From: an uncultured Eubacteriales bacterium
Lineage (GTDB): Bacteria; Bacillota; Clostridia; Oscillospirales; Acutalibacteraceae
Assembly (NCBI GenBank): GCA_934463035.1
Contig: CAKSIG010000005.1
Span: 1-64,000 of the forward strand
DNA length: 64,000 bases
Reading direction: 5' to 3'
In this document: piece after piece, positions 43,845 through 52,889 of the stretch
Layout of the letters: each line of letters opens with the position of its first letter
Numbering within the stretch: position 1 is the stretch's first letter
The notes under the pieces: model-generated
Told to the model about the DNA's origin: nothing
Databases searched by the model: none
Seen by the model: the letters and a program-made list of their open reading frames with translations, nothing else
Program-made: the position numbers and the translations under genes

Positions 43845-45425
43845 TTACTGTGCGTAAACCTTTTTCAGTCTGATAAGGTCGCGTATATCAAGTCCGATAT
43901 TTCCCGCAACGTCATAATAACCCCAGTTTCCGTCCATTTCACCCGTTACAAGGTATTTTTTCAGCTTTACGAGGTTTTCAGCTCTTTCATTATTATCGCA
44001 GTGATCGGCAAGAAGTATATTCTCGGCGGTGCGTTCAACCGAATTTAATACAATACTGTTTCCTATGACAGAATAATTTCTTAACTCGGCTGTGATGTTT
44101 CCGTGACCGTCATAACTGCAACCGAACAGATTGTTTCCGTCAAACGTTGTCAGTAATATATTGTAAATCTGTTCTTTAACATCATAATAAAGTATTTGGT
44201 TATTCGAGTTAAAGCAGAGGTAATTGCCGTAGGCAAATAAAGTTGTAAAACAGCCGTCGAAAATTAACTCGTTGTTATTGTCAAATCCCCAATTGCTTAA
44301 TTCAAAAGTCATTTCATTGTTTATGTTTTTGAACGAGCTGTCCGTATAATTAAGCTTGGCACAGCGGTCTTCATAGGTGTAATCGCATATATAATACCAA
44401 TTACCCCCGCAATAGGTGAGCGGTGTTTCGGTATTGCTCCAAGCATATCCGCTTTCGTAGGTTTTGTCGGTACACTCGATTTTTTTGCCAAGCAGAATAT
44501 TGTCATAAATAAACGCATTTTCCGTGTGACCGCCATTGCTTGATGAATCTGCCGATTCGGTGATCGTTTCATCGCTTAAAAGGAACCAATCGTATGAAAC
44601 GTAGCCCGTCATATCGTAGTACTTACCGTCCGCCGTTACGGTTACAGGGTCCGCCCACGTGGTGTCTATGTTGTAGTATTTTCCGTCAAGTCCGACAACG
44701 TTCCAGGTGTGGTTGGCAGCATTATCTATAACCTCGTAGCACTCTATACCGAGTCTGTCCATTATAGCGGAAAAGGCTTTGGTGTATGCCTGACATACGC
44801 CTTTTTTCTCGCTGAAAAATCTGTAAATATCTCTTACAACATTGTCAGCTTTGTCTTGATCATATAAATCAAAATCATATTCAAAATTCAGCGCAAGATA
44901 ATTGTAGACATATAAAACCTTTTCAAGGTCGGTAAAATCCGACGGCATATCGGCTATAATATTTTCGATAGCCTGCATCGCCTCGGCATAATGCCGTTTA
45001 TATAATTCTTCACTGTCGGGATACTCAAAGAAAAGCTCAATTATTGTTTCGCTGAAAGAGTATCTATATCTAAGGCTCTCACCTAAAAGTAAATCATAGG
45101 TATTATCCAGAACCGCTTGAAGAACTGTTTGTAATGCCAGACGTCCATCCTCATCATCGGGTATATTATATTTTGAAATATTCAGGCTGCTTTGACGATT
45201 CTTTAAAGCGGTGTGAATATCGCTGTACAATGCCCGAATCTCCGCATAATCTTCCTCTGTTAATTCGGTATCTTCCGCAGGCCCTGTTGCGGCACTGTTA
45301 AATTCGGAAGGTTTTATAGAATATAATTCCGAATGTTTTGGAATTTGCTGTTGAGCCGACGCCGATACCGAGAACACGCCGAACGCCATTATTACCGCAA
45401 TTATTAAAGATATTGTTTTTTTCAT
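43845..45425 (-). CDS. Secreted transglutaminase-like protein with a C-terminal dockerin-like module
   Basis: A 526-residue exported protein: Sec signal peptide (1-24, ending SASA), helical region (50-170), transglutaminase-like core with Cys211 (GVCQAY), His239 (NHTWN) and Asp254 (NIDTTWAD) in the papain-like triad order, a beta-rich region (330-470), and a C-terminal segment (about 480-526). That segment contains LVKLKKYLV and GNIGLDIRDLIRLKK, the paired F-helix pattern of type I dockerins, although the calcium loop of the first repeat is degenerate. Such cores act as cysteine proteases or peptide-processing enzymes. GGGGG precedes the ATG; it starts 13 bases after the cohesin gene. Confidence 0.75.
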   Translation of the reverse strand: MKKTISLIIAVIMAFGVFSVSASAQQQIPKHSELYSIKPSEFNSAATGPAEDTELTEEDYAEIRALYSDIHTALKNRQSSLNISKYNIPDDEDGRLALQTVLQAVLDNTYDLLLGESLRYRYSFSETIIELFFEYPDSEELYKRHYAEAMQAIENIIADMPSDFTDLEKVLYVYNYLALNFEYDFDLYDQDKADNVVRDIYRFFSEKKGVCQAYTKAFSAIMDRLGIECYEVIDNAANHTWNVVGLDGKYYNIDTTWADPVTVTADGKYYDMTGYVSYDWFLLSDETITESADSSSNGGHTENAFIYDNILLGKKIECTDKTYESGYAWSNTETPLTYCGGNWYYICDYTYEDRCAKLNYTDSSFKNINNEMTFELSNWGFDNNNELIFDGCFTTLFAYGNYLCFNSNNQILYYDVKEQIYNILLTTFDGNNLFGCSYDGHGNITAELRNYSVIGNSIVLNSVERTAENILLADHCDNNERAENLVKLKKYLVTGEMDGNWGYYDVAGNIGLDIRDLIRLKKVYAQ

Positions 45426-45438
45426 AATTTACCCCCGT

Positions 45439-46380
45439 TTAAATTATATGAAGAAATGCAATAATGAAGTTGAACACCATAATCGCAATTAAAACTTTTT
45501 TAATGCTTATACCGTCTTTTATCGGCATATCTATGCCGCTGTTTGTAGTGTTGTCCTTTTTGCCGCTGTTATTATCGGCAGGTTTTCCCGTAAAATCATT
45601 CGGTTCAACCGTTTCGTCAAGCGTGTTCACAAAATCGTTTTCTTTTGCGTCGGCTTTTGTAAAGCTGATAACGTCGGTTACCTCATCACATCTTATGCAA
45701 TGCCGTGACATAGTGCCGTTTTCGGTATCGGTTGCGGCAATATCAATAGTCCACTTGTTTTCAAACGAATGACCGAGCGCAGGTATTTCTTTCAATTCGG
45801 TGTGTCCGCAATTTTCACAGGAGCGGCTGTAATATCCGCTGTTTGTGCAGTCAGGCTCCGCTGTGCGAACCCAACTGCTGTATTTTGAGTGCTTGCAGTC
45901 GGTTTCAGCCGACTTTACCTCTACGCCGCCCGAAATGATGTCAGGCATAAGGTGTTTAAGCTCCCAATTGCAGAAATCGCCCGAGGAATATTCAACGGTA
46001 ATGGGCGACAGACCCTTTAAATCCTCGCCTATTTTAAATTTTAACCCTAAAAGCACGCCGTTTTTATTATTGTCACCGTTTTCACAGCAAACAAAGCGTA
46101 TCAGATTGTTTTCGGGGTGGGGAATAACCGTATAATCCTTTAAAACGCCCTTATTAAATCCCTCGAACGTAAGGACAGAGCTGTCGTAAGTAACGGAAAC
46201 CGTTATAGCCATTATTCCGGGATTGTCCTTAATCGAAATGTTGACAATAACCGAATCGCCTGCAACGCCGTTTACGGTATCAACGGTTATGGTACCGTCC
46301 CTGCTTTCTGCGGCAGACGTAAAGCTGAATGAGAACAACAACGCGGCAACCGCGAAGATGCATATAATTCTTTTTCGCAA
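45439..46380 (-). CDS. Membrane-anchored cohesin-domain surface protein
   Basis: A 313-residue protein from TTG 46380, with GGAGG eight bases upstream; no suitable ATG precedes it. It has a signal peptide (1-24), a cohesin-like beta-sandwich (about 27-153: VNGVAGDSVIVNISIKDNPG, AITVSVTYDSSVLTFEG, GVLLGLKFKI), a Cys-rich part with two treble-clef-like repeats (about 158-240: CTNSGYYSRSCENCGH and SRHCIRCDE), a low-complexity linker, and a C-terminal hydrophobic anchor (about 293-312). The downstream partner carries a dockerin-like module, which suggests that the enzyme docks on this protein at the cell surface. Confidence 0.75.
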   Translation of the reverse strand: MRKRIICIFAVAALLFSFSFTSAAESRDGTITVDTVNGVAGDSVIVNISIKDNPGIMAITVSVTYDSSVLTFEGFNKGVLKDYTVIPHPENNLIRFVCCENGDNNKNGVLLGLKFKIGEDLKGLSPITVEYSSGDFCNWELKHLMPDIISGGVEVKSAETDCKHSKYSSWVRTAEPDCTNSGYYSRSCENCGHTELKEIPALGHSFENKWTIDIAATDTENGTMSRHCIRCDEVTDVISFTKADAKENDFVNTLDETVEPNDFTGKPADNNSGKKDNTTNSGIDMPIKDGISIKKVLIAIMVFNFIIAFLHII

Positions 46381-46505
46381 CCCAAGCACCTCCGTGCTGT
46401 TATTTATTATAATTAATATATCATCTATCATATAAAAAGTCAATTGATATTATGGTGTTGCACTAAGTTTAAAAGACAAATCAGAGTTTAGCGATAAAAA
46501 GATAT

Positions 46506-46536
46506 GCTCCCCTCTATTCACTTCAAAGAGGGGAGC
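46506..46536 (-). terminator. Terminator after the EF-G-like gene
   Basis: GCTCCCCTCT/AGAGGGGAGC stem with an 11-base loop; the minus-strand side continues ATATCTTTTTATC. Confidence 0.75.
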
Positions 46537-46570
46537 CGAGCGGTGTTATCCAATATCTGATATTCGGCGT

Positions 46571-48607
46571 TTAATCCTTGTGTTCTTCAATAATTTTCTG
46601 CGCTATTTGCGCGGGAACCTCCTCGTATCTCGCAAATTCAAGAGTAAAGGTCGCGGTGCCCTGCGTTATGGAGCGCATAGCGGTGGAAAAATCATACATT
46701 TCCGCCATCGGCACTTCTCCGATTATCTCCTGCAATTTGTTTTCCTGAGGATTCATACCTATAATACGTCCGCGGCGTTTGTTAATATCGCCTATTACGT
46801 CGCCGAGCATTTCGTCGGGAACATAAACTTTAAGCGTTCCGATAGGTTCAAGCAGTACGGGCGACGCCTGCGGAATACCTTCTCTGTAAGCCACCGATGC
46901 GGCGGTTTTGAAAGCCATTTCCGAAGAATCGACAGGGTGGTAGGAACCGTCCACCAGAGTTGCCTTTACCCCGACCATCGGGAAGCCTGCAAGCACGCCC
47001 TTTGCCATACTGTCGCGCAGTCCCTTTTCAACGGCGGGGAAGAAGTTTTTGGGCACGGCTCCGCCGAAGACCTTTTCTTCAAACACCATATCGTCGCAGT
47101 CGCACGGTTCAAATTCTATCCATACGTCGCCGTACTGACCGTGGCCGCCCGATTGTTTTTTGTGCTTACCCTGAACCTTAACGGACTTTCTAATCGTTTC
47201 GCGGTATGCGGTGGTAGGACGTTTAAGCTCTACCTCTGTTCCGAATTTTGATTTCAATTTTGAAACGAGAACGTCTATATGCTGTTCGCCGAGAGCCGAT
47301 AATATCTGCTCGTGGGTTTCCTTGTCGGTTGCAAACGAAACGGTTGGGTCTTCTTCCGTCAGTCTTGCAAATCCCGCTGAAATTTTTTCTTCATCGCCCT
47401 TATTCTTCGCAAATACTGCGAATGAAAGCGTGGGTGACGGGAAATCCGCCTTTTGTGCGGCAATATTTCCGCTTGCCGAAAGAGTATCGCCCGTAAGAAC
47501 GTTTCCGAGCTTTGAAACCGAGCCTATGTCGCCGGCGCATATACAGTCGGCGTCCTCCTGCGAACCGCCTTTAAGCCACATAACCTTGGAAATTCTTTCC
47601 TCGGCGCCCGTGCGGTTGTTTTTAAGGCGTGTATCGCCCTTTATTTTGCCCGAAAGAACCTTAAAATAGGATAGCTTTCCTACAAACGGGTCGGCAATCG
47701 TTTTAAATATGTAAACTGCATTTTCACCGTTTTCGTCATATTTTGCTTTTTCGCCGTTTTCAAGGGTAAATTCACATTCTGCTGCGCACGGCATTATTTC
47801 GGTTATGCTGTCAACAAACAAAGGCACGCCTGCGCCCGTTTGCTGAACGCCTGCGTAAACAGGGCAGATGTCGCCCGATTTAACGCCTGCGCGCAATCCC
47901 GTGATTATTTCTTCTCTTGTAAATTCTTCGCCCTCAAAGTATTTTTCCATAAGCGAATCGTCGGTCGTCGCAACCGCTTCAAGCAGCATACTGCGCATTT
48001 CGTCTACTTCCGTGCTTACGGGCATTCTCAGTTCTTTTGCTTCAATGCCGTCAAAGGCGTAAGCCTTGTTGTCCACAAGGTCAATATATCCCTTGACTGC
48101 GTCGGATTCCAAATAAGGAACGACAACGGGGCATATAAGAGCGCCGTATTTGCCTGCAAGAGCTGAAATAACACGGTAAAAATGCGCGTGGGTCGAATCC
48201 AGCTTTCCTATAAAGAACGCCGCGCTTTTGCCCGCGCTGCGCGCTTTTTCAAAGGCCTTGCGCGCGCCGACCGTAAGACCCGATTTGCCCGATACCGTTA
48301 TTACGGCGCTGTCAGCCGCCGAAACCGCCTCGCACATTCCGCCCGCAAAATCAAAAAGACCCGGCGCGTCTATTAGGTTGAGTTTTGTATCGTTTATTTC
48401 CAAAGCGTATACGGAGGTCGAAACCGACACCTTGCGCTTCTTTTCCTCGGAATCAAAATCCATAACGGTAGAGCTGTCCGATGTTTTGCCTATCCTTTCG
48501 GTAGCCTTTCCGTAAAACAGTATCGCGTCGGCAAGCGTGGTTTTACCCGAACCGCCGTGACCCAATAAAGCAATGTTTCTTATTTTTTCCGCCGAAAAAT
48601 TTTTCAA
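46571..48607 (-). CDS. Divergent elongation factor G paralogue
   Basis: A 678-residue translational GTPase with the five-domain EF-G layout. G1 is GHGGSGKT (16-23). G3 reads DAPGLFDF instead of DTPGHVDF, so the catalytic His is absent. G4 reads IGKLD instead of NKxD, losing the Asn that gives guanine specificity. Domain IV is conserved (KKQSGGHGQYGDVWIEFEP near 480). These changes suggest a specialised role, not the main translocase. TTG start with AAAGGAG nine bases upstream. Not linked to rpsL/rpsG/tuf, the usual place for fusA. Confidence 0.85.
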   Translation of the reverse strand: MKNFSAEKIRNIALLGHGGSGKTTLADAILFYGKATERIGKTSDSSTVMDFDSEEKKRKVSVSTSVYALEINDTKLNLIDAPGLFDFAGGMCEAVSAADSAVITVSGKSGLTVGARKAFEKARSAGKSAAFFIGKLDSTHAHFYRVISALAGKYGALICPVVVPYLESDAVKGYIDLVDNKAYAFDGIEAKELRMPVSTEVDEMRSMLLEAVATTDDSLMEKYFEGEEFTREEIITGLRAGVKSGDICPVYAGVQQTGAGVPLFVDSITEIMPCAAECEFTLENGEKAKYDENGENAVYIFKTIADPFVGKLSYFKVLSGKIKGDTRLKNNRTGAEERISKVMWLKGGSQEDADCICAGDIGSVSKLGNVLTGDTLSASGNIAAQKADFPSPTLSFAVFAKNKGDEEKISAGFARLTEEDPTVSFATDKETHEQILSALGEQHIDVLVSKLKSKFGTEVELKRPTTAYRETIRKSVKVQGKHKKQSGGHGQYGDVWIEFEPCDCDDMVFEEKVFGGAVPKNFFPAVEKGLRDSMAKGVLAGFPMVGVKATLVDGSYHPVDSSEMAFKTAASVAYREGIPQASPVLLEPIGTLKVYVPDEMLGDVIGDINKRRGRIIGMNPQENKLQEIIGEVPMAEMYDFSTAMRSITQGTATFTLEFARYEEVPAQIAQKIIEEHKD

Positions 48608-48668
48608 TGTAATGCACTCCTTTTGCCATCGGGCAGAAAAAAGCAGTCCTCCCGAATGGTTTTAATCT

Positions 48669-48697
48669 ATTGTACCATATAACTGTGGTAATTACAA
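48669..48697 (-). promoter_or_regulatory. Promoter of the EF-G-like gene
   Basis: Minus strand TTGTAA (48697-48692), 17-base spacer, TACAAT (48674-48669). A stem (48626-48636 with 48649-48659, CCATTCGGG/CCCGATGG) lies in the leader. Confidence 0.7.
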
Positions 48698-48862
48698 CCA
48701 ATAAATATGAACAAATTAAGTTAAAATTGTTAATATATCATAAACTAAAATCGGTTAAAAAGGTAACAAAATTGAGATAATTTGTAACCGATTTGTTTTG
48801 GAATTTTGCAATGCGTTTGTGTATAATATGTATGTACTGAATTTGAAGGGAAGGCGAGACGT

Positions 48863-49459
48863 ATGAAAAGAAAAGTGGCGTTGCTTGTTGTAATGGCTCT
48901 GGTTTTTGCTTGCTGTTTTTCTTCGCTTAGTCCGTCTGCTGATAATTCGGGAAGTGCCGCAAGCACGGCGCAGAAAACTGTTTACAGCGCCGATAAAGCG
49001 CTCGAAACGCGTTTTCTTAATATGCTGAATCACAATTTTGTTTATAATGAGGATTTTGACGACGCTGAAAAGGTCATCAACAATTCCGTAATTGCTTTGC
49101 TCGGCGAACGTGAGTCGGAGGATGCTGAATTTATTTCGCAATCGGCGGTAAGCTCTTTCGTGAGCGATATGTACGGTATAGGCGCCGAGGCTTTTGAAGG
49201 CATTAACGACGGTCTTCCGAAAAAAGACGGTTATGTTTATATAATACCTCGCGGTTTTACAAAGTATTCTCATAAAATCGTCGGAGTTGTTAAGAATGAG
49301 GACGGCACGTATACGGTCAATTCAACAGTAACGGTTGACGGGCACGATTTCGGTAAAAATTCGCTGAAAGCGGTATCTTTGTTTGTTCCGAACGCTTCGT
49401 CCGCTTTCGGTTATAATATAGTTTATTCCGATATACTGACAGACGCGTTTGACGCATAA
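48863..49459 (+). CDS. Exported protein of unknown function
   Basis: A 198-residue protein with an N-terminal hydrophobic signal (MKRKVALLVVMALVFACCFS); Cys17-Cys18 may form a lipobox-like site. The mature part is acidic, with no motif I recognise (GYVYIIPRGFTKYSHKIVGVV and TVNSTVTVDGHDFG suggest a beta-sheet half). AAGGGAAGG lies about eight bases upstream. A possible promoter is TTGGAA (48798) -18- TATAAT (48822). Monocistronic, with its own terminator. Confidence 0.7.
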   Translation: MKRKVALLVVMALVFACCFSSLSPSADNSGSAASTAQKTVYSADKALETRFLNMLNHNFVYNEDFDDAEKVINNSVIALLGERESEDAEFISQSAVSSFVSDMYGIGAEAFEGINDGLPKKDGYVYIIPRGFTKYSHKIVGVVKNEDGTYTVNSTVTVDGHDFGKNSLKAVSLFVPNASSAFGYNIVYSDILTDAFDA

Positions 49460-49479
49460 ATTACAACGGTTATTTTAAT

Positions 49480-49516
49480 AATTCCCCAAACTGAGTTTCG
49501 GTTTGGGGAATTTTTT
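49480..49516 (+). terminator. Terminator of the exported protein gene
   Basis: AATTCCCCAAAC/GTTTGGGGAATT, 9-base loop, followed by TTTT. Confidence 0.9.
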
Positions 49517-49558
49517 CAGCCTTTACGGCATAATTTGCACTACGCCGCATTAAAACTA

Positions 49559-49587
49559 TTGACATTTTATCAAAATTTGGATACTAT
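49559..49587 (+). promoter_or_regulatory. Promoter of glyQS
   Basis: TTGACA (49559-49564), 17-base spacer, TACTAT (49582-49587). The leader is only about 50 bases, so there is no room for a T-box. Confidence 0.75.
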
Positions 49588-49642
49588 ATTATTTGTAGAA
49601 AGTTGACTGATTTTCAGACCTGCTTTTATATTGGAGGATAAA

Positions 49643-51034
49643 ATGGAAGATAACAAAAAGACGATGGACACGATAGTTTCACTTGCAAAAGGCAGAGGAT
49701 TTGTATATCCCGGCAGTGAAATATACGGCGGTCTTGCAAATTCTTGGGATTACGGTCCCTTGGGCGTTGAATTAAAAAACAACGTAAAACGCGCTTGGTG
49801 GAAAAAATTTGTTCAGGAGTCTCCCTACAATGTGGGACTTGACAGCGCGATACTTATGAATCCCGAAACTTGGGTAGCTTCGGGTCATTTGGGAGGATTT
49901 TCAGATCCTCTTATGGATTGTAAAAGCTGCAAAACCCGTCATAGGGCGGATAAGCTGATAGAGGATTATGTTGCCGAAAACGGTCTTGACGATAATCCCG
50001 CCGCAATGAGCGATGAGGAAATGATGGCATACATTAAGGAAAAGGGAATAACCTGTCCTTCCTGCGGTTCAAACGATTTTACCGACATAAGAAAGTTTAA
50101 CCTTATGTTTAAGACCTTTCAGGGCGTTACGGAGGACAGCGCTTCTACCATTTACCTCCGCCCCGAAACCGCGCAGGGAATTTTTGTAAACTTCAAGAAC
50201 ATTCAGCGCACTACCCGTAAAAAAGTGCCTTTCGGCGTTGGTCAGGTAGGAAAAGCGTTCAGAAACGAAATAACTCCCGGAAACTTTATATTCAGAATTC
50301 GTGAGTTTGAGCAAATGGAGCTTGAATTTTTCTGCAAGCCGGGAACTGACCTTGAATGGTTCGATTATTGGCGTTCTTACTGTCGCGATTGGCTTCTTAA
50401 CCTCGGAATTAAGGAGGAAAGCCTGCGCCTTAGGGATCACGATAAGGACGAACTTTGCTTCTATTCAAAGGCTACTACGGACTTTGAGTTTATGTTCCCG
50501 TTCGGCTGGGGCGAGCTTTGGGGCATTGCCGACCGTACTGATTACGACCTGACTCAGCACAGCAAGCATTCGGGTCAGCCGATGGAGTATTTTGACCCCG
50601 AAACAAACGAAAAATACATTCCTTATGTTATTGAGCCTTCTCTCGGCGCTGACCGTGTTACGCTTGCGTTCCTTTGCAACGCTTATGATGAAGAAATTGA
50701 CGAGAAGGGCGAAAAACGCGTTGTTTTGCGTTTGCACCCCGCGCTTTCTCCGTTTAAGGCGGCTGTGCTTCCGCTTTCCAAGAAGCTCGCCGATAAAGCG
50801 GGTGAGGTCTATTCCGACCTTTGCAAGCATTTCTCGGTTGATTATGACGACGCAGGTTCAATAGGCAAGCGCTACCGCCGTCAGGACGAAATAGGCACGC
50901 CCGTCTGCATAACCTACGATTTTGACTCACTTGAAGATAATTGCGTTACTGTCCGCGACCGTGATACAATGGAGCAGAAGCGCATACCCATAGATTCGCT
51001 TAAAGATTATATTACAAAGATAACAGAGTTTTAA
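49643..51034 (+). CDS. glyQS: Glycyl-tRNA synthetase (dimeric class II type)
   Basis: Charges tRNA-Gly. The 463-residue alpha2-type enzyme shows GRGFVYPGSEIYGGLANSWDYGP near 17, a zinc region (CKSCKTRHRAD near 96 and CPSCGSNDF near 135), class II motif 2 FRNEITPGNFIFRIREFEQME near 211, motif 3 PSLGADRVTLAFL near 333, and a C-terminal anticodon-binding domain. ATG 49643 is preferred because GGAGG at 49633-49637 precedes it by five bases; the in-frame TTG at 49631 overlaps that SD. Confidence 0.96.
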   Translation: MEDNKKTMDTIVSLAKGRGFVYPGSEIYGGLANSWDYGPLGVELKNNVKRAWWKKFVQESPYNVGLDSAILMNPETWVASGHLGGFSDPLMDCKSCKTRHRADKLIEDYVAENGLDDNPAAMSDEEMMAYIKEKGITCPSCGSNDFTDIRKFNLMFKTFQGVTEDSASTIYLRPETAQGIFVNFKNIQRTTRKKVPFGVGQVGKAFRNEITPGNFIFRIREFEQMELEFFCKPGTDLEWFDYWRSYCRDWLLNLGIKEESLRLRDHDKDELCFYSKATTDFEFMFPFGWGELWGIADRTDYDLTQHSKHSGQPMEYFDPETNEKYIPYVIEPSLGADRVTLAFLCNAYDEEIDEKGEKRVVLRLHPALSPFKAAVLPLSKKLADKAGEVYSDLCKHFSVDYDDAGSIGKRYRRQDEIGTPVCITYDFDSLEDNCVTVRDRDTMEQKRIPIDSLKDYITKITEF

Positions 51035-51062
51035 TTGTAATACGCTGAATTGAGGTTTTCAA

Positions 51063-52820
51063 ATGACATCAACACAGATACTGTTAATGTTTGCGCAGCT
51101 TGTAGGCGGACTGTCGTTTTTCCTTTACGGAATGACGATTATGTCGGGCGGTCTTGAAAAAATGACCGGCGGCTCGCTTGAACGTACATTGAAAAAGGTT
51201 ACCAAAAACCAGTTTATGAGCTTTCTGCTCGGTGCGGGAATAACCATAGCCATACAGTCGTCCTCGGCGATGACTGTTATGCTTGTCGGACTTGTAAACT
51301 CGGGAATAGTTAATTTCAACGATACTTTCGGCATAATAATGGGTTCCAATGTGGGAACAACGCTTACGGCGTGGCTTTTAAGCCTTGCGGGAATAAGCGG
51401 TGATAATTTCTTCCTTACGCTGCTTCAACCGATGACCTTTGCGCCCATACTTGCTTTTGCGGGTATTCTTATGCGTATGGTATCAAAGGGCGAAAAGAAG
51501 AAGAACACGGGAACCATACTTATAGGCTTTGCTATACTTATGACAGGAATGGATTTTATGAGCGCGTCTATGAAATCCGTTCAGGAAATGGAAAGTTTTT
51601 CAAGCCTGCTTACCGCGTTTTCAAGCCCGATAATAGGATTGTTTATTTCAATAATATTTACGGGTATTATTCAGTCGTCCGCAGCTACAATAGGTATAGT
51701 TCAGGCGTTGGCTCTTACCGGAAGTATAACCTACGGTATGGCAATACCGCTTGTTTTGGGCGCGAATATCGGAACCTGTATAACGGCTTTTCTTTCGAGC
51801 TTCGGAACCAACAAGAACGCAAAACGCGTCGTTGCTATGCATATATACGTAAACGTAATAGGCTCCGTGCTTTGTATGATACTGCTTTATGTTGTAAAGG
51901 CGTTTAACGGAGAAATCATTGAAACTCCCGTTTCTATGCTCGGCGTTGCGGTAATACATACCCTGTTTAACACGATAAATACGATAATACTTCTCCCTGT
52001 AAGAAAGTATGTAATAAAACTGTGTAAGCTGACTGTTAAGATGAAGGACGAAAAAACTCATACCGTTTTTTTGGACGAGCGTTTGTTCAACAACACTCCT
52101 CTTGCAATATCAGAGTGCCACAGACTTACAGCCGATATGGCGGAGTGCGCGCGAACCGCGTTGCTTACCTCAATTTCAATAGTAAATAAGTACGATGCCG
52201 ATAAGGCGGAGTCCATTCGGGCAACGGAAAATTTGATAGATAAGTATGAGGACAAGCTCGGCACTTATCTTGTAAGGCTCAGTAATAACGAGCTTTCGGA
52301 GAATGACTCTCACAGCATAGCGCGTCTGCTTCACAGCATAGGGGACTTTGAGCGAATAGGCGACCACGCGCTTAATATCTGCAAGGTTGCCGAGGAGATG
52401 CATACCAAGGGCATAACCTTTTCAAAGGACGCTATATCCGAAATCAAGACGATTACCGACGCGGTTGTTGATATACTCAATATGACGGTCGATTCGTTCA
52501 TTGCGGACGATGCCGAAAGGGCTTCGCACGTTGAACCGCTTGAACAGGTCATAGACAAGCTCCAAGCAGAGCTTAGGTCAAGGCACGTTTCACGTCTGCA
52601 AAGAGGTGAATGTACCATTGAACTCGGATTTATCTTTACCGATCTTTTGACAAATTACGAGCGTGTTTCAGACCATTGCTCAAATATAGCCGTTTACACA
52701 ATGCAGCTGCCGAGCGATAAGTTGGATACCCATAAGTATCTGCATAAGCTCAAATCGGCACCGAGCGGCGCGTTTGTGGACGATTACAATATGTACGAGA
52801 AAAAGTATTTACTTGACTAA
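51063..52820 (+). CDS. Na/Pi cotransporter family protein with PhoU-like domain
   Basis: A 585-residue membrane protein of the PNaS family. The two inverted-repeat signatures are GAGITIAIQSSSAMTVML near 60 and IFTGIIQSSAATIGIV near 200. About eight to ten hydrophobic segments occupy residues 1-320; residues 340-560 are a helical PhoU-like domain (FERIGDHALNICKVAEE, YERVSDHCSNIAVY). Probably imports phosphate with sodium. Starts 28 bases after glyQS. Confidence 0.9.
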   Translation: MTSTQILLMFAQLVGGLSFFLYGMTIMSGGLEKMTGGSLERTLKKVTKNQFMSFLLGAGITIAIQSSSAMTVMLVGLVNSGIVNFNDTFGIIMGSNVGTTLTAWLLSLAGISGDNFFLTLLQPMTFAPILAFAGILMRMVSKGEKKKNTGTILIGFAILMTGMDFMSASMKSVQEMESFSSLLTAFSSPIIGLFISIIFTGIIQSSAATIGIVQALALTGSITYGMAIPLVLGANIGTCITAFLSSFGTNKNAKRVVAMHIYVNVIGSVLCMILLYVVKAFNGEIIETPVSMLGVAVIHTLFNTINTIILLPVRKYVIKLCKLTVKMKDEKTHTVFLDERLFNNTPLAISECHRLTADMAECARTALLTSISIVNKYDADKAESIRATENLIDKYEDKLGTYLVRLSNNELSENDSHSIARLLHSIGDFERIGDHALNICKVAEEMHTKGITFSKDAISEIKTITDAVVDILNMTVDSFIADDAERASHVEPLEQVIDKLQAELRSRHVSRLQRGECTIELGFIFTDLLTNYERVSDHCSNIAVYTMQLPSDKLDTHKYLHKLKSAPSGAFVDDYNMYEKKYLLD

Positions 52821-52832
52821 AATTTAAAATGT

Positions 52833-52874
52833 GCAGCCGCGGTTGTTAAATTCACAGGCGGCTGCAATTTTTAT
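52833..52874 (+). terminator. Terminator after the Na/Pi transporter
   Basis: GCAGCCGC/GCGGCTGC with a 17-base loop, followed by AATTTTTAT. Confidence 0.75.
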
Positions 52875-52889
52875 AGAACGGAGTTTGGT

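Noticed and set aside
49517..49642. T-box leader for glyQS
   Set aside because: The leader from the predicted start is about 50 bases and has no T-box sequence or terminator, so a T-box cannot fit.
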